Source of the DNA: Aquicoccus sp. G2-2
GTDB lineage: Bacteria > Pseudomonadota > Alphaproteobacteria > Rhodobacterales > Rhodobacteraceae
Direction of reading: 5' to 3'
DNA: 64,000 nt
Assembly (NCBI RefSeq): GCF_034555965.1
Contig: NZ_JAYDCK010000003.1
Location: 2,790,001-2,854,000, forward strand
The notes under the pieces were generated by a model. It had not been told where the DNA came from, made no database searches, and saw nothing but the letters and a program-made list of their open reading frames with translations. The first letter of the stretch is position 1; the number at the start of each line of letters is the position of its first letter. Below, in pieces: positions 17,965-28,660 of this stretch. The position numbers and the translations under genes are program-made.

Positions 17965-20460
17965 ATGAGCGATAGTGATGGCAAAAAGACGTTGGGCCTT
18001 CGCGGGGGCGCACGACCCGGCAATGTAAAGCAAAGCTTTAGCCACGGTCGGACCAAAAACGTCGTGGTGGAAACCAAGCGCAAGCGCGTTGTGGTGCCAA
18101 AGCCGGGCGGTGCGAAACCTGCTGCGGGCGGTGGCGGAAAATCGGGCAAGGGTGATCCGTCAAAGCGCCCCGCCGGGATTTCCGATGCGGAGATGGAGCG
18201 CCGCATGAAGGCGCTCGCCGCGGCCAAGGCACGCGAGGACGAAGACGCCAAGCTGCGTGCCGCCGAAGAAAAGGCACGCGAGGAAGATCGTCAGCGCCGC
18301 CGCGAGGATTCCGAACGCAAGGAGCGCGAAGAGCGCGAGCGTGAGGATGCGCTGAAGGCCAAGGCCGAGGAAGAAGAGCGCCAGAAGCGCGAAACCGAAG
18401 CCGCCGCCCAGCGCGCCGCGGTCGAAGCCGCAGCACCGCCGCCACCGGCAGAGGATTCCCCGCGCGCAGCGACCAAGACCGCGCCAAAGCAGCCTGAGCG
18501 CAAACGCGACGACCGCGAAGAGCGTGGTCGGCCGTCGAAAACCCGCGATGATGGCGGGCGCCGGGCTGGCAAGCTGACACTCAATCAGGCGCTTGCAGGC
18601 GGCGAAGGCGGGCGGCAACGCTCGATGGCTGCGATGAAGCGCAAGCAGGAACGCGCCCGGCAGAAAGCCATGGGCGGCTCTGTCGAGCGTGAAAAGATCG
18701 TGCGTGAAGTGCAACTGCCGGACACGATCGTTGTGTCGGAGTTGGCCAACCGGATGGCGGAACGCGTGGCAGCGGTGGTCAAATCGCTGATGAACATGGA
18801 TATGATGGTTACGCAAAATCAGTATATTGATGCTGAGACTGCGGAACTTATCATCGAAGAGTTCGGCCATAAGGCCGTGCGTGTGTCTGACGCTGATGTG
18901 GAAGACGTCATCAAGACCGTAGAAGATAGCGACGAAGACCTGCAACCGCGTCCGCCTGTGATTACGGTCATGGGGCATGTTGACCACGGCAAAACGTCCA
19001 TCCTCGATGCCATTCGCCATGCGAAGGTTGTTACCGGGGAAGCCGGTGGGATCACGCAGCATATCGGTGCTTATCAGGTGAAAACCGATCAGGGCGTCGT
19101 TCTGAGCTTCCTCGATACACCGGGCCACGCCGCGTTTACGAGCATGCGCTCGCGCGGGGCACAGGTGACGGATATCGTGGTTTTGGTGGTGGCTGCCGAT
19201 GACGCGGTGATGCCGCAGACCATTGAGGCAATTCACCATGCCAAGGCGGCCGGTGTGCCGATGATCGTGGCGATCAACAAATGCGACCTGCCTGCGGCGG
19301 ACCCGCAAAAGGTGCGCACCGATCTGTTGCAGCATGAAGTGATCGTTGAGCAACTTTCCGGCGATGTGCAGGATGTCGAGGTATCTGCGCATACTGGTAA
19401 GGGGCTTGATGAGCTTCTCGAAGCTATTGCGCTGCAATCGGAGATTCTTGAACTCAAGGCCAACCCGGACCGCGCCGCCGAAGGGGCAGTCATCGAAGCG
19501 CAGCTCGATGTGGGCCGCGGGCCGGTGGCGACCGTTCTGGTGCAGAAAGGCACGCTACGGCAGGGGGATATCTTTGTCGTGGGAGAGCAATACGGCAAGG
19601 TTCGTGCGCTGATCAACGACAAGGGTGATCGTGTGGACGAGGCCGGGCCATCGGTGCCTGTGGAGGTTCTTGGCCTCAACGGGACGCCGGAAGCGGGTGA
19701 CGTTCTGAACGTTGTGGATACCGAAGCGCAGGCGCGCGAAATCGCAGAGTATCGCGAACATGCCGCCAAGGAAAAACGCGCGGCGGTCGGAGCGGCAACC
19801 ACGCTTGATCAGTTGCTGGCCAAGGCCAAAGCCGATGAGAGCGTGGCGGAGCTGCCTATTCTGGTGAAAGCCGATGTGCAGGGCTCTGCAGAAGCCATCG
19901 TTCAGGCGATGGAGAAGATCGGCAACGACGAAGTGCGTGTGCGCGTGCTGCATTCGGGCGTGGGTGCTATCACGGAAACGGATGTCGGCCTTGCCGAGGC
20001 ATCCGGCGCACCGATCTTGGGCTTCAACGTGCGGGCCAATGCCAGCGCCCGGAATACTGCCAACCAGAAGAGCGTAGAAATCCGTTACTATTCGGTTATC
20101 TACGATCTGGTGGACGATGTGAAAGCTGCGGCTTCGGGGCTTTTGGGCGCCGAAATCCGCGAGAACTTCATCGGCTATGCTGAAATTCGGGAGGTCTTCA
20201 AGGTGTCGGGCGTTGGCAAGGTTGCCGGCTGTCTGGTTACCGAAGGTGTCGCGCGGCGCAGCGCCGGTGTGCGTTTGCTGCGTGATGATGTGGTTATCCA
20301 CGAAGGCACGTTGAAAACGCTCAAACGCTTCAAAGACGAAGTTGCGGAAGTGCAATCCGGGCAGGAATGCGGGATGGCCTTCGAAAATTACGACGACATC
20401 CGCGAAGGCGATGTGATCGAGATTTTCGAGCGCGAGGAAGTCGAACGCAATCTTGAGTGA
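17965..20460 (+). CDS. infB: Translation initiation factor IF-2
   Basis: GTPase that places initiator tRNA on the ribosome. The 831-residue protein has a long charged, low-complexity N-terminal region (about 70-215, rich in E, R, K and A), an IF2_N segment, and the G domain starting near residue 330: GHVDHGKTS (G1), DTPGH (G3, about 385) and NKCD (G4, about 437), followed by the beta-barrel and C-terminal domains up to [10 protein letters not shown]. It closes the rimP-nusA-ylxR-infB run; rbfA and truB do not follow here, and the next gene is convergent. Confidence 0.97.
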   Translation: MSDSDGKKTLGLRGGARPGNVKQSFSHGRTKNVVVETKRKRVVVPKPGGAKPAAGGGGKSGKGDPSKRPAGISDAEMERRMKALAAAKAREDEDAKLRAAEEKAREEDRQRRREDSERKEREEREREDALKAKAEEEERQKRETEAAAQRAAVEAAAPPPPAEDSPRAATKTAPKQPERKRDDREERGRPSKTRDDGGRRAGKLTLNQALAGGEGGRQRSMAAMKRKQERARQKAMGGSVEREKIVREVQLPDTIVVSELANRMAERVAAVVKSLMNMDMMVTQNQYIDAETAELIIEEFGHKAVRVSDADVEDVIKTVEDSDEDLQPRPPVITVMGHVDHGKTSILDAIRHAKVVTGEAGGITQHIGAYQVKTDQGVVLSFLDTPGHAAFTSMRSRGAQVTDIVVLVVAADDAVMPQTIEAIHHAKAAGVPMIVAINKCDLPAADPQKVRTDLLQHEVIVEQLSGDVQDVEVSAHTGKGLDELLEAIALQSEILELKANPDRAAEGAVIEAQLDVGRGPVATVLVQKGTLRQGDIFVVGEQYGKVRALINDKGDRVDEAGPSVPVEVLGLNGTPEAGDVLNVVDTEAQAREIAEYREHAAKEKRAAVGAATTLDQLLAKAKADESVAELPILVKADVQGSAEAIVQAMEKIGNDEVRVRVLHSGVGAITETDVGLAEASGAPILGFNVRANASARNTANQKSVEIRYYSVIYDLVDDVKAAASGLLGAEIRENFIGYAEIREVFKVSGVGKVAGCLVTEGVARRSAGVRLLRDDVVIHEGTLKTLKRFKDEVAEVQSGQECGMAFENYDDIREGDVIEIFEREEVERNLE

Positions 20461-20484
20461 TTGGCCGGAAAAGACGAAAAAAGA

Positions 20485-20509
20485 AAGGGGGGCCATAAGC
20501 AAGCCCCTT
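20485..20509 (-). terminator. Hairpin between infB and the convergent LysR gene
   Basis: AAGGGG...CCCCTT inverted repeat 25 bp after infB. On the minus strand the stem is followed by TTTCTTTTTT, so it is a good Rho-independent terminator for transcription coming from the LysR gene (213 bp beyond its stop); on the plus strand it offers infB a hairpin without a T-run. Confidence 0.6.
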
Positions 20510-20721
20510 ACCAGATGTGTTGATGATCGCGATCATGTCGGTAGCGATCATCAAAAGGACAAATGTCTGCACTGAGCCCTTTTGCCGGGTTTCTGCGAGA
20601 TATCGAAAGTCAGCTTTGCTGTGCTCGTCAGAGGCCGAGGTCGAGGCCAGACAGAGGTTGAAGCAACACGGTGGTCGATACGGCATGGCCGGATTTCGCG
20701 CATCGCCGGGCCATCTCTGTC

Positions 20722-21681
20722 TCAAGACGCCGGTTTGAGGACACCCTGGCGCGACACGGACATCTGGGCTTCTTGCATGAGTTCGTGAAACGCCTCTATC
20801 ACAATGGCGCGTATCCAACGGCTGGCGGCCGTGTTGGACAGCCGCTCGTTCCAGAAAAAGCGGAATCGGAAATCCGGCAATTTCACGGGTGGCTCAAGAA
20901 CACGCAAGTTGTAGGTTTCGATATCGCTGCCCAGCATCACGGCCACCTGGTTGCTCAGCATGTTGGTGCCGGCGATGAGCGGCGCAATTCCGGAAAAATC
21001 GGTCACGGTTGCCCCGATGCTCCGTTCAATTCCATACTTCGCCATGCGCTCGGATACCGTCTCTGGTGCGCCATGCGACATGCCGACAGTGATGTGCGGC
21101 CAATGCAACCAAGCCTCTTTCGTCCAGTTCTCAAGCGCCGCATGTCCGTTCCGGGCGAACACATAGCGCTTGAGCGGCAATTGGACCTCGTCCAAAAGGC
21201 CGCTCGGGAGCGGGATATCCGCACTGTGAAGCCCGATATCGATCTTCTCGCCGACGACATCGGTGAATGTCGTCGCTCCGAACGGCACCCATTCAAGGCC
21301 GACATTCGGGGCCAGCGCATGAACCCGTGTCGTCGTCTTGGTAATCAGGGCCGAAACCGAGGGCACCGAAATTCTGAATATCCGGTGCGAGGTCGCGGGA
21401 TCGAACTCGTCAAACGGTTGCACCGCCTTTTCAACGGACCGAAGGATGGGACGGACATCATCGATCAGTCTGAGGGCGAAAGGACTGGGCTTCATCTTTC
21501 CGCCGACATTGACCATCAACGGGTCATCCAATTGCTCGCGCATCCGGCCCAGGGCATGGCTGATCGCCGAGGGTGTCTTGTTGAGCGCTTTGGCCGCCGC
21601 TGCGACGCTTCCTTTGTCCATCAGGACTTCGAAAACCACCAGCAGATTCAGGTCGATACGATGGAGCTGAATCTCCTTCAT
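20722..21681 (-). CDS. LysR-family transcriptional regulator
   Basis: A 319-residue LTTR. The N-terminal winged helix (about 5-65: LNLLVVFEVLMDKGSVAAAA, then SAISHALGRMREQLDDPL) resembles the NodD/SyrM-like branch, followed by the substrate-binding domain (about 90-300). The ATG at 21681 was chosen because the helix-turn-helix starts right after it; the frame is open 38 codons further with no similarity. It is divergent from the small sulfotransferase gene, 365 bp apart, and may control it. Effector unknown. Confidence 0.88.
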   Translation of the reverse strand: MKEIQLHRIDLNLLVVFEVLMDKGSVAAAAKALNKTPSAISHALGRMREQLDDPLMVNVGGKMKPSPFALRLIDDVRPILRSVEKAVQPFDEFDPATSHRIFRISVPSVSALITKTTTRVHALAPNVGLEWVPFGATTFTDVVGEKIDIGLHSADIPLPSGLLDEVQLPLKRYVFARNGHAALENWTKEAWLHWPHITVGMSHGAPETVSERMAKYGIERSIGATVTDFSGIAPLIAGTNMLSNQVAVMLGSDIETYNLRVLEPPVKLPDFRFRFFWNERLSNTAASRWIRAIVIEAFHELMQEAQMSVSRQGVLKPAS

Positions 21682-21838
21682 GTCCGCTGCAAACCTTTCG
21701 TTTTGATGAGGTGCGCTTTTGGCGCATCGTGAGCTTACGGCACGCCGATGCGGCTGGGCAACCAAAAGGATCACCTCAGATGGAACCGAGAACAACCGGG
21801 CCTGCCCCTACGGCGCGGGCGTCACGCTGCGCCATGTG

Positions 21839-21967
21839 ATCAGGTCCGATGCTGGCGGAGCCGTTGAATGGACTGCCGCCGCAGATGCCCCGTTCAACAC
21901 CGGTGTCACGCTGGACGCTGATGGCAAGATCACGCGCCTGACCACTGTTTATGACGGTGGCCTTTAT
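21839..21967 (+). pseudogene. Probable C-terminal fragment of an NTF2/SnoaL-like protein
   Basis: The translated segment AVEWTAAADAPFNTGVTLDA and DGKITRLTTVYDGGLY resembles the last strands of SnoaL/NTF2-like proteins. It lies in the open frame upstream of the sulfotransferase start, without its own start or N-terminal half. It is best read as debris left by a deletion between the LysR gene and the sulfotransferase. Assignment is tentative. Confidence 0.4.
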
Positions 21968-22045
21968 AACTGCACGCAGATCGGGCGCATGGCGGAGGGT
22001 GGTTCTGAATATCTGATACGCAACTCTCAACACAGGAGAACGGCA

Positions 22046-22678
22046 ATGACACTGAAAATTATTGGCTCCGGTTTCGGCCGGACAGGTACGATGTCAACAA
22101 AAATCGCGCTGGAACAGCTTGGCTATGGCCCCTGCCATCACATGACCGAAGTGATGGGAAACCCCGCGCAACCCGCCTTCTGGAAGGCCCGCGCAGAAGG
22201 GGCCGAACTGGACTGGGAGGAGGTTTTTCAGGGATATAGCTCCCAAGTCGATTTCCCCGGTGCCTCTGTCTGGCAGGAAACGGCAATCGCCTTTCCCGAC
22301 GCCAAGGTGATCCATACCGAGCGCCCGGAGGAGGAATGGTGGGCCAGCTATTCGAAGACCATCGGCAAACTCTTCGCACAACACGCGAGCATGCCGTTAC
22401 CGCCACCATTGGCAGACATCTTGGTGACGATGGACAAGCTGTTGGTGCAAGGCGTGATGGGCGGCGTCGGAAAAGACACCGCGATAACGGCCTACCGGCG
22501 CAACAACGAGAAGGTCAGAGAAACGATCCCGTCCGAGCGCCTGCTGGTCTTCACGCCGTCTGACGGTTGGGCGCCGCTCTGTGCTTTCCTTGGCAAGGAC
22601 GTCCCTCAGGGCGACTTCCCGCGCAGCAACGCCAGAGACGACTTCTGGGCGCTTTTGGGAGGAGAACCCGCCGCCTGA
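22046..22678 (+). CDS. Small sulfotransferase family protein
   Basis: A 210-residue PAPS-dependent sulfotransferase-like protein. The N-terminal phosphosulfate-binding loop is clear (IGSGFGRTGTMSTKIALEQL, about 5-24), and VIHTERPEEEWWASYSKTIG (about 92-111) fits the 3'-phosphate-binding serine helix. The ATG at 22046 follows an AGGAGA site and matches the family start, although the frame is open for 109 codons upstream. Acceptor unknown. It is monocistronic with hairpins downstream. Confidence 0.82.
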   Translation: MTLKIIGSGFGRTGTMSTKIALEQLGYGPCHHMTEVMGNPAQPAFWKARAEGAELDWEEVFQGYSSQVDFPGASVWQETAIAFPDAKVIHTERPEEEWWASYSKTIGKLFAQHASMPLPPPLADILVTMDKLLVQGVMGGVGKDTAITAYRRNNEKVRETIPSERLLVFTPSDGWAPLCAFLGKDVPQGDFPRSNARDDFWALLGGEPAA

Positions 22679-22691
22679 TCGCGCCGATGCC

Positions 22692-22722
22692 CTGCCGTTC
22701 GCCGCTTCTTGGCGAACGGCAG
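22692..22722 (+). terminator. 12-bp perfect stem-loop after the sulfotransferase gene
   Basis: CTGCCGTTCGCC, 7-nt loop, GGCGAACGGCAG, 14 bp beyond the stop codon. No T-run follows, so it is either an mRNA 3'-end stabiliser or a factor-assisted terminator. Confidence 0.5.
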
Positions 22723-22843
22723 AAAAGTCCCGCACAGGCGACATACGATGATGAAACCGCCCTCGCAGAGTCCGGCGAGGGCATTAGCCTATTGAGAACC
22801 ATATTGTGTTCGGGATCATACGCGGTCTTTCAACACATCTGGT

Positions 22844-22875
22844 AAGGGGCTTGGGCCATAAGGGCTCCCCTTTTT
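22844..22875 (+). terminator. Rho-independent terminator
   Basis: AAGGGG...CCCCTT stem with a loop containing GGCCATAAG, followed by T5 on the plus strand. It would end transcription from the sulfotransferase side before the convergent 41-codon ORF. The loop shares GGCCATAAG with the hairpin at 20485-20509. Confidence 0.65.
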
Positions 22876-22899
22876 GCGTTGTTGCGCGTGGATCGTTCG

Positions 22900-23025
22900 T
22901 CAGGTCACTGGTTTTCCAACATAAAGTCTATCGCCAACGCGAACCTGAACATTCCCGTTCGGCAACTTTTTCACGAACAAGCCCTGCACAGAGACATAGG
23001 CCCCCATCATGATGGTGCGTAACAT
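22900..23025 (-). CDS. Small protein of 41 residues, unknown function
   Basis: The product starts MLRTIMMGAYVSVQGLFVKK and ends VGDRLYVGKPVT. It has a strong purine-rich ribosome-binding site (GGGGGG, 7 nt before the ATG) and a beta-rich composition with alternating hydrophobic residues (FVKKLPNGNVQVRVGDRLYV). No family is recognised. Start, ribosome-binding site and clean stop between two other genes support it as real, but it is short. Confidence 0.55.
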   Translation of the reverse strand: MLRTIMMGAYVSVQGLFVKKLPNGNVQVRVGDRLYVGKPVT

Positions 23026-23122
23026 GCCAATCCCCCCATTGGTTTGACAAGAAACAAATACACCCAAATAGAGGTTATTGCATCCTAAAAGTGATTAATC
23101 CGCTCAGGCGGCAAGGCATTGC

Positions 23123-23524
23123 TCAAAGCCAGTCGCGCAAAATGGGTATCAGCGGGATATCTGCGGGCGGCATGGGGTAATCGCGCATATCGCGCGGATG
23201 CGCCCATTTAAGAACCTGCCCTTCGCGTGGTTGCGGGATACCTTCCCACTTGCGGCAGGCAAAAAGCGGCATGAGCAGGTGAAATTCTGGATAGCTGTGC
23301 GATGCAAATGTCAACGGGGCGAGGCAGGACGCCCATGTTCCTATGCCCAGTTCCTCTTCAAGTTCCCGGATCAGGGCCATCTCGGGCGTTTCGCCCGGTT
23401 CCACCTTGCCACCGGGAAATTCCCAGAGCCCGGCCATGCTTTTCCCCTCCGGGCGCTGCGCCAGAAGGACCCGCCCGTCACGGTCAATCAGCGCCACGGC
23501 AGAAACCAGAACGGTTTTGATCAT
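23123..23524 (-). CDS. mutT: 8-oxo-dGTP diphosphatase MutT (Nudix hydrolase)
   Basis: Sanitises the nucleotide pool by hydrolysing 8-oxo-dGTP. The 133-residue product carries a complete Nudix box, GGKVEPGETPEMALIRELEE (Gly39, Glu45, Arg53, Glu54, Glu57, Glu58), preceded by GLWEFPGG as in MutT proper. The start codon overlaps the argJ stop (ATGA), so it is translationally coupled to argJ, a linkage I know from other Rhodobacterales. Confidence 0.93.
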   Translation of the reverse strand: MIKTVLVSAVALIDRDGRVLLAQRPEGKSMAGLWEFPGGKVEPGETPEMALIRELEEELGIGTWASCLAPLTFASHSYPEFHLLMPLFACRKWEGIPQPREGQVLKWAHPRDMRDYPMPPADIPLIPILRDWL

Positions 23525-24765
23525 GAGCGATAATCAGCGTTTATTTCGATATAGCCGTGAGTCAAATCACAGGTCCAGACCGTTGCCGCACCATCATCAA
23601 GTCCAAGATCGACACGAATGACAATTTCGTCGTTTTTCATGTAGGCGGCCCCCGCGTCTTCGGAATAGGACGGTGCGACCCAGCCGTTTTCGGCCACGAG
23701 AATGTCACCGAAGCGGATTGTCAGCCGGTCACGTTCGGCCCGTTCCCCTGACTTGCCAACCGCCATGACAATGCGGCCCCAGTTTGGGTCTTCTCCGGCA
23801 ATGGCGGTTTTCACCAAGGGCGAGTTGGCGATTGCCATGGCAACACGGTGCGCCGGGCCGGAGGCGTTGGCACCTGTGACCTCGACACGGATCAGCTTGG
23901 TCGCGCCTTCGCCGTCGCGGGCAATCTGAATCGCAAGATCGCGCATAACCGCGTGCAATGCAGCACGGAACGGGCCAACACGCGGATCACTCAAATCGGT
24001 AATCGGCTCCATCCCAGCGGCACCCGTGGCGGCGACAAGAACGGTGTCGGAGGTGGAGGTGTCACCATCGACGGTAATGCAATTGAACGTCTTGGCATTT
24101 TCGCGCCACAGGATCTGTTGCAGAACATCGCGCGAGATTGCCGCATCGGTGAAAATGTAACACAGCATCGTCGCCATATCGGGCGCGATCATCCCCGAGC
24201 CTTTGGCAAACCCGGCGATTTGCACGCGCACACCGTTCAGATCGGCGGTTTCGGTTGAGCCTTTGGGAAATGTGTCTGTCGTCATGATGGCGCGGGCCGC
24301 ATCTTCCATCGCAGCATCGGAAAGCGCGGCCTTCAGGTCTTCGATCTTTGCGGTGATCCGCTCATGCGCGAGCTTCTCTCCGATCACGCCGGTGGAGGAC
24401 GTGAAGACGCGCATTTCCGGGATATCAAGTGCCGTGGCAACAGCGCCGGTAACGGCCTTGACCGCCGCTTCGCCGGCATTGCCGGTAAACGCATTGGCAT
24501 TGCCGGAATTTACCAGAATCACGGCCCCCGCATCGGAATCCTTCCCGATTTTTGCCTCGCAATCGAGAACGGCCGCCGAGCGGGTGGAGGAGCGGGTGAA
24601 AACACCCGCCATTACCGTGCCCGGCGCCATGTGCGCGAGCATCACATCATTGCGGCCAGAATATCGCACGCCCGCCTCTTGTGCAGCGAAGGAAACGCCG
24701 CCGACGATCGGCAGCTTTGGAAAACCCTCAGGAGCAAGGGGCGAACGTGCGGTTGTCTTGGCCAA
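23521..24765 (-). CDS. argJ: Bifunctional ornithine acetyltransferase/N-acetylglutamate synthase ArgJ
   Basis: Recycles the acetyl group in arginine biosynthesis, transferring it from N-acetylornithine to glutamate and, in bifunctional forms, also using acetyl-CoA. The 414-residue precursor contains the self-cleavage and active-site threonine in KGSGMIAPDMATML (Thr199), which separates alpha and beta chains, plus the oxyanion-hole TGVIGEKL region. It ends HGYIEINADYRS as expected. It lies four bases downstream of ppiC and overlaps mutT. Confidence 0.96.
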   Translation of the reverse strand: MAKTTARSPLAPEGFPKLPIVGGVSFAAQEAGVRYSGRNDVMLAHMAPGTVMAGVFTRSSTRSAAVLDCEAKIGKDSDAGAVILVNSGNANAFTGNAGEAAVKAVTGAVATALDIPEMRVFTSSTGVIGEKLAHERITAKIEDLKAALSDAAMEDAARAIMTTDTFPKGSTETADLNGVRVQIAGFAKGSGMIAPDMATMLCYIFTDAAISRDVLQQILWRENAKTFNCITVDGDTSTSDTVLVAATGAAGMEPITDLSDPRVGPFRAALHAVMRDLAIQIARDGEGATKLIRVEVTGANASGPAHRVAMAIANSPLVKTAIAGEDPNWGRIVMAVGKSGERAERDRLTIRFGDILVAENGWVAPSYSEDAGAAYMKNDEIVIRVDLGLDDGAATVWTCDLTHGYIEINADYRS

Positions 24766-24769
24766 AGGT

Positions 24770-25624
24770 TCAGTGCTCCGACTTGGACAGGTCTGTCAGG
24801 ATCGTCGGATCAAAGCCCTTTTCCTTGGAGCGGTCAATGGTGGCCGTCTTGGTCAGCTTGGCGATCTGTTCTTTGACCAGGTCGGTTTGCAGATCAGATA
24901 CGATTTGCGCGCGCACGTCATCGAGTTTGGGCGCTTCTTTCATGCGCGCATCTTTCAACAGGATCACATGCCAGCCGAATTGGGTTTTCACCGGGGCGGA
25001 AACCTCTCCGGGTTTCAGGGCCATGGCGGCGTTCTCGAATTCCGGAACCATATGGCCCTTGGTAAACCAACCGAGATCACCCCCCGCAGAGGCGGACGGG
25101 CCGGTTGATTTTTCCTTGGCCAGTTCTGTGAAATCGGCACCGTCTTTCAATTCCTTCTCGATCGCCTTCGCCTCATCTTCGGTTTTCACAAGGATGTGTG
25201 CGGCGTGGTATTCGCGCGTTGGTTCGGCATTGGCGTATTTCGCGTCATAGGCCTTGTTAATCGCCTCGTCGGTCAGGTCTTTATCAAACAGATTTTCAAT
25301 CGCTTGAGCCGCCATCAGCGAGCGATGCTGGTTTTCCATAGCGATTTTGACCTCGGCGGGCTCATCACCCTTGTAGGACTGTTCCAGAAGGGTTTGATTG
25401 ACGAGTTGGTCGAGAATACCTTTGAAAAGCACTGCATCAGGCAGTTTGCCAAGTTGGGCCGGCAGATTCTTGCGGACCAGCACCATATTGCCGAGCGTAA
25501 TATCGGTGCCATTCACCGTAGCCACGACCGTATCAAGGCCGGGCGCATCACCGGCAAGGCCGGGAGACGCAGCTGCAACAAGTGCGAACACCGGAATGGC
25601 AAGAAATGAGAGACGTTTCGACAT
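24770..25624 (-). CDS. Periplasmic parvulin-type peptidyl-prolyl isomerase
   Basis: A 284-residue PpiC-type rotamase with signal peptide (about 1-24), an N-terminal SurA-like helical chaperone region (about 30-135), and a parvulin domain at about 139-225 (AAHILVKTEDEAKAIEKEL, GGDLGWFTKGHMVPEFE, GWHVILLKD). It probably assists folding of exported proteins. It is divergent from secA, which fits a shared theme of protein export, and leads the ppiC-argJ-mutT run. Confidence 0.93.
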   Translation of the reverse strand: MSKRLSFLAIPVFALVAAASPGLAGDAPGLDTVVATVNGTDITLGNMVLVRKNLPAQLGKLPDAVLFKGILDQLVNQTLLEQSYKGDEPAEVKIAMENQHRSLMAAQAIENLFDKDLTDEAINKAYDAKYANAEPTREYHAAHILVKTEDEAKAIEKELKDGADFTELAKEKSTGPSASAGGDLGWFTKGHMVPEFENAAMALKPGEVSAPVKTQFGWHVILLKDARMKEAPKLDDVRAQIVSDLQTDLVKEQIAKLTKTATIDRSKEKGFDPTILTDLSKSEH

Positions 25625-25812
25625 CGTTTTGATCCTTCGCTGCTGCCGCGTCTGCGCGCGGCGTTGACACTGCCAGACCCGACCCTTACATCGCCTTAAG
25701 TCTAAGGCCTATCCGGTCCGTTCGCCTGTAAGTGCGCCCGTTGTAGGGTGCCTCTGCGAGGGGGCAAGGGAGGGTCTTACACGATACAGTCAACTGCCGG
25801 ATCGGATGAAAC

Positions 25813-28524
25813 ATGCTTGGAATTGGAACGTTTGCCAAAAAGGTCTTCGGAACTCCGAATGACCGAACGGTCAAGGCAACCCGCCCGATTGTAGAGAAGA
25901 TCAACGCATTGGAGCCGGAGTTCGAAAGCCTTTCTGACGACGCCATAAAGGACCGGACGGAGGCGCTTGCCAAGCGGGCGATGGCCGGTGAGAGCCTTGA
26001 CGAACTGCTGCCGGAAGCCTTTGCCAACTGCCGCGAAGCCGCAAGGCGGGCGCTGGGTTTGCGTGCGTTCGATGTGCAGTTGATGGGCGGGATATTCCTG
26101 CACCAAGGCAATATCGCGGAAATGAAGACGGGCGAGGGCAAGACCCTTGTTGCCACCTTCCCGGCCTATCTGAACGCACTTACCGGCAAGGGCGTGCATA
26201 TCGTGACGGTGAACGACTATCTTGCCAAGCGCGATGCGGAATGGATGAGCAAGGTCTACACCGCGCTGGGGCTGACCACCGGGGTGGTTTATCCGCAGCA
26301 ACCCGACGCGGAGAAGCGCGCCGCATACGCTTGTGACGTGACTTATGCCACCAATAACGAGCTGGGCTTCGATTACCTGCGCGATAACATGCGCTCGGAA
26401 CTTGAGCAGATGAGCCAGCGTGAGCATAATTATGCCATCGTCGACGAGGTGGACAGCATCCTGATCGACGAAGCCCGGACACCGCTTATTATCTCCGGCC
26501 CCGCGCAGGACCGCAGTGAGCTTTATATCTCCATCGACAAGGTGATCCCCGGCTTGCAGGACGATCATTTCAGCATCGACGAAAAAACCCGCAACGTGAC
26601 CTTCACCGAGGAAGGCAACGAATGGCTGGAAGAGGAATTGCACAAGCACGACCTTCTGCCAGAAGGGCAGAGCCTTTACGACCCGGAAAGCACCACCATC
26701 GTTCACCACGTGAACCAGGGGTTGCGGGCGCACAAACTGTTTATCCGCGACAAGGACTACATCGTCCGCAACAACGAGGTTGTGCTGATCGACGAGTTTA
26801 CCGGGCGGATGATGGCAGGGCGGCGCCTGTCGGAGGGGCTGCATCAGGCCATAGAGGCCAAGGAAGGCTGCGACATTCAGCCGGAAAACGTGACGCTGGC
26901 GCAGGTGACGTTCCAGAACTATTTCCGACTTTACGACAAGCTGGCCGGGATGACGGGCACCGCCGTGACGGAAGCGGAAGAATTTCAGGAAATCTATGGC
27001 CTTGGCGTTGTCGAGGTGCCGACCAACCGGCCAATTGCACGCGAAGACAAAGATGATGCGGTTTATCGCACCACACAGGAGAAGTATCAGGCTATCGTGG
27101 AGACAATCCACAAGGCGCATGAAAAGGGCCAGCCGATCCTTGTCGGCACGACCTCTATCGAGAAATCGGAAGCACTGTCGGAATTGCTTAAGGCTGCCGG
27201 GGTCGAGCATAACGTGCTGAACGCGCGCCACCATGAGCAGGAAGCGCAAATTGTGGCGGATGCGGGCACCTTCGGCTCGGTCACGATTGCCACCAATATG
27301 GCCGGACGCGGTACCGATATCAAACTTGGCGGCAACGTAGATTTCAAGATCATGCAGGCCATCGAAGCCGAACCGGACGCCAACCCGGATGAAATTCGTG
27401 CCGGAATCGAGGCCGAGCATGCCGCCAACGAAGAGAAGGTAAAGCAGGCTGGCGGGCTTTTTGTGCTTGCGACGGAACGGCATGAAAGCCGACGGATCGA
27501 CAACCAGTTGCGCGGCCGTTCGGGCCGTCAGGGTGATCCGGGGCGGTCTTCGTTCTTCTTGTGCCTTGAAGACGACCTGATGCGCATTTTTGGCAGTGAG
27601 CGGCTCGACAAGGTGTTGTCCACGCTGGGTCTGAGCGAGGGGGAAGCAATTATTCACCCGTGGGTGAACAAGTCGCTTGAGCGGGCGCAGGCGAAAGTCG
27701 AGGGCCGCAACTTCGACATTCGTAAACAGCTTCTGAAATTTGATGACGTGATGAATGAGCAGCGCAAGGTGATCTTCAAGCAGCGGCTCGATATCATGAA
27801 ATCCTCGGACCTGTCAGAGATCGTCGGCGACATGCGCAATCAGGTGATCGACGATCTGGTGGAGAGACATATTCCGCCGAAGTCCTATGCCGATCAATGG
27901 GACGGTGAAGGGCTGTATGCCGCTGTAATGGAAAATCTCGGCATTGACGTGCCGGTGATTGACTGGATGCAGGAAGAGGGCGTGGACGACGAGGATATCA
28001 TCGAGAGGCTGGAAAAATCCGCCGACGAGATGATGGCGAAAAAAGCAATAGCATTCGGCCCGGAGAGCATGCGTTCGATCGAGAAGCAGGTGCTATTGCA
28101 GACGATTGACCAGAAATGGCAGGAACACCTGTTGACGCTGGAGCATCTGCGCAGCGTGGTCGGGTTCCGCGGTTATGCGCAGCGCGACCCGCTTAATGAA
28201 TACAAGACCGAAGCGTTTACGCTTTTTGAGAGTATGCTCGACAATTTGCGCGGCGATGTAACCCGCACCTTGGCGCAAGTACGCCCTATGACGGAAGAAG
28301 AACAAGCCGAATTGATGGCACAACTTCAGACTCAACAGGAGCAGCAGACCAACGCTCAGGCCGCCGCACACACGTCAGGGCCGGGAGAAGAGCCAAGCTC
28401 AGAACATGCCCGCGAAGGCTTTGACGAGCAAGATCCTTCGACATGGGGTGATCCGGGCCGGAACGAACCATGCCCCTGTGGTTCGGGCAAGAAATTCAAG
28501 CACTGTCACGGTCGCCTCGCCTAA
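25813..28524 (+). CDS. secA: Preprotein translocase ATPase SecA
   Basis: Motor ATPase of the Sec pathway. The 903-residue protein is full length: Walker A MKTGEGKT (about 103-110), [16 protein letters not shown], the preprotein cross-linking domain, NMAGRGTDI, the helical scaffold, and a C-terminal zinc-binding SecB-interacting tail with [15 protein letters not shown] weakly charged linker with Q-rich and E-rich parts precedes the tail. It is divergent from ppiC with a 188-bp promoter region. Confidence 0.97.
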   Translation: MLGIGTFAKKVFGTPNDRTVKATRPIVEKINALEPEFESLSDDAIKDRTEALAKRAMAGESLDELLPEAFANCREAARRALGLRAFDVQLMGGIFLHQGNIAEMKTGEGKTLVATFPAYLNALTGKGVHIVTVNDYLAKRDAEWMSKVYTALGLTTGVVYPQQPDAEKRAAYACDVTYATNNELGFDYLRDNMRSELEQMSQREHNYAIVDEVDSILIDEARTPLIISGPAQDRSELYISIDKVIPGLQDDHFSIDEKTRNVTFTEEGNEWLEEELHKHDLLPEGQSLYDPESTTIVHHVNQGLRAHKLFIRDKDYIVRNNEVVLIDEFTGRMMAGRRLSEGLHQAIEAKEGCDIQPENVTLAQVTFQNYFRLYDKLAGMTGTAVTEAEEFQEIYGLGVVEVPTNRPIAREDKDDAVYRTTQEKYQAIVETIHKAHEKGQPILVGTTSIEKSEALSELLKAAGVEHNVLNARHHEQEAQIVADAGTFGSVTIATNMAGRGTDIKLGGNVDFKIMQAIEAEPDANPDEIRAGIEAEHAANEEKVKQAGGLFVLATERHESRRIDNQLRGRSGRQGDPGRSSFFLCLEDDLMRIFGSERLDKVLSTLGLSEGEAIIHPWVNKSLERAQAKVEGRNFDIRKQLLKFDDVMNEQRKVIFKQRLDIMKSSDLSEIVGDMRNQVIDDLVERHIPPKSYADQWDGEGLYAAVMENLGIDVPVIDWMQEEGVDDEDIIERLEKSADEMMAKKAIAFGPESMRSIEKQVLLQTIDQKWQEHLLTLEHLRSVVGFRGYAQRDPLNEYKTEAFTLFESMLDNLRGDVTRTLAQVRPMTEEEQAELMAQLQTQQEQQTNAQAAAHTSGPGEEPSSEHAREGFDEQDPSTWGDPGRNEPCPCGSGKKFKHCHGRLA

Positions 28525-28660
28525 GTTTTAGAGCGACAGGCCGCGCGGCCTTGGCCTTCTGAACGCCGCAATCTGTCTCAATGACTCCCTTTCCGGGTCA
28601 TACCGGCGCCCATTTTTCGCGTCACGTTAACCGCGGACGAAAAGGGCTGTGGAGGCAGCA

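Noticed and set aside
16402-19437. Long minus-strand frames opposite nusA, ylxR and infB
   Set aside because: Shadows of well-conserved genes; no start signals and low-complexity composition.
20671-21732. 353-codon plus-strand frame opposite the LysR gene
   Set aside because: The LysR protein on the minus strand has a clear HTH and sensor domain; the plus product does not resemble a protein.
25777-27657. 626-codon open frame on the minus strand
   Set aside because: Antisense to secA, whose motifs and length are unambiguous; the product has a histidine- and valine-rich composition without domain likeness, typical of a shadow frame in GC-rich DNA.
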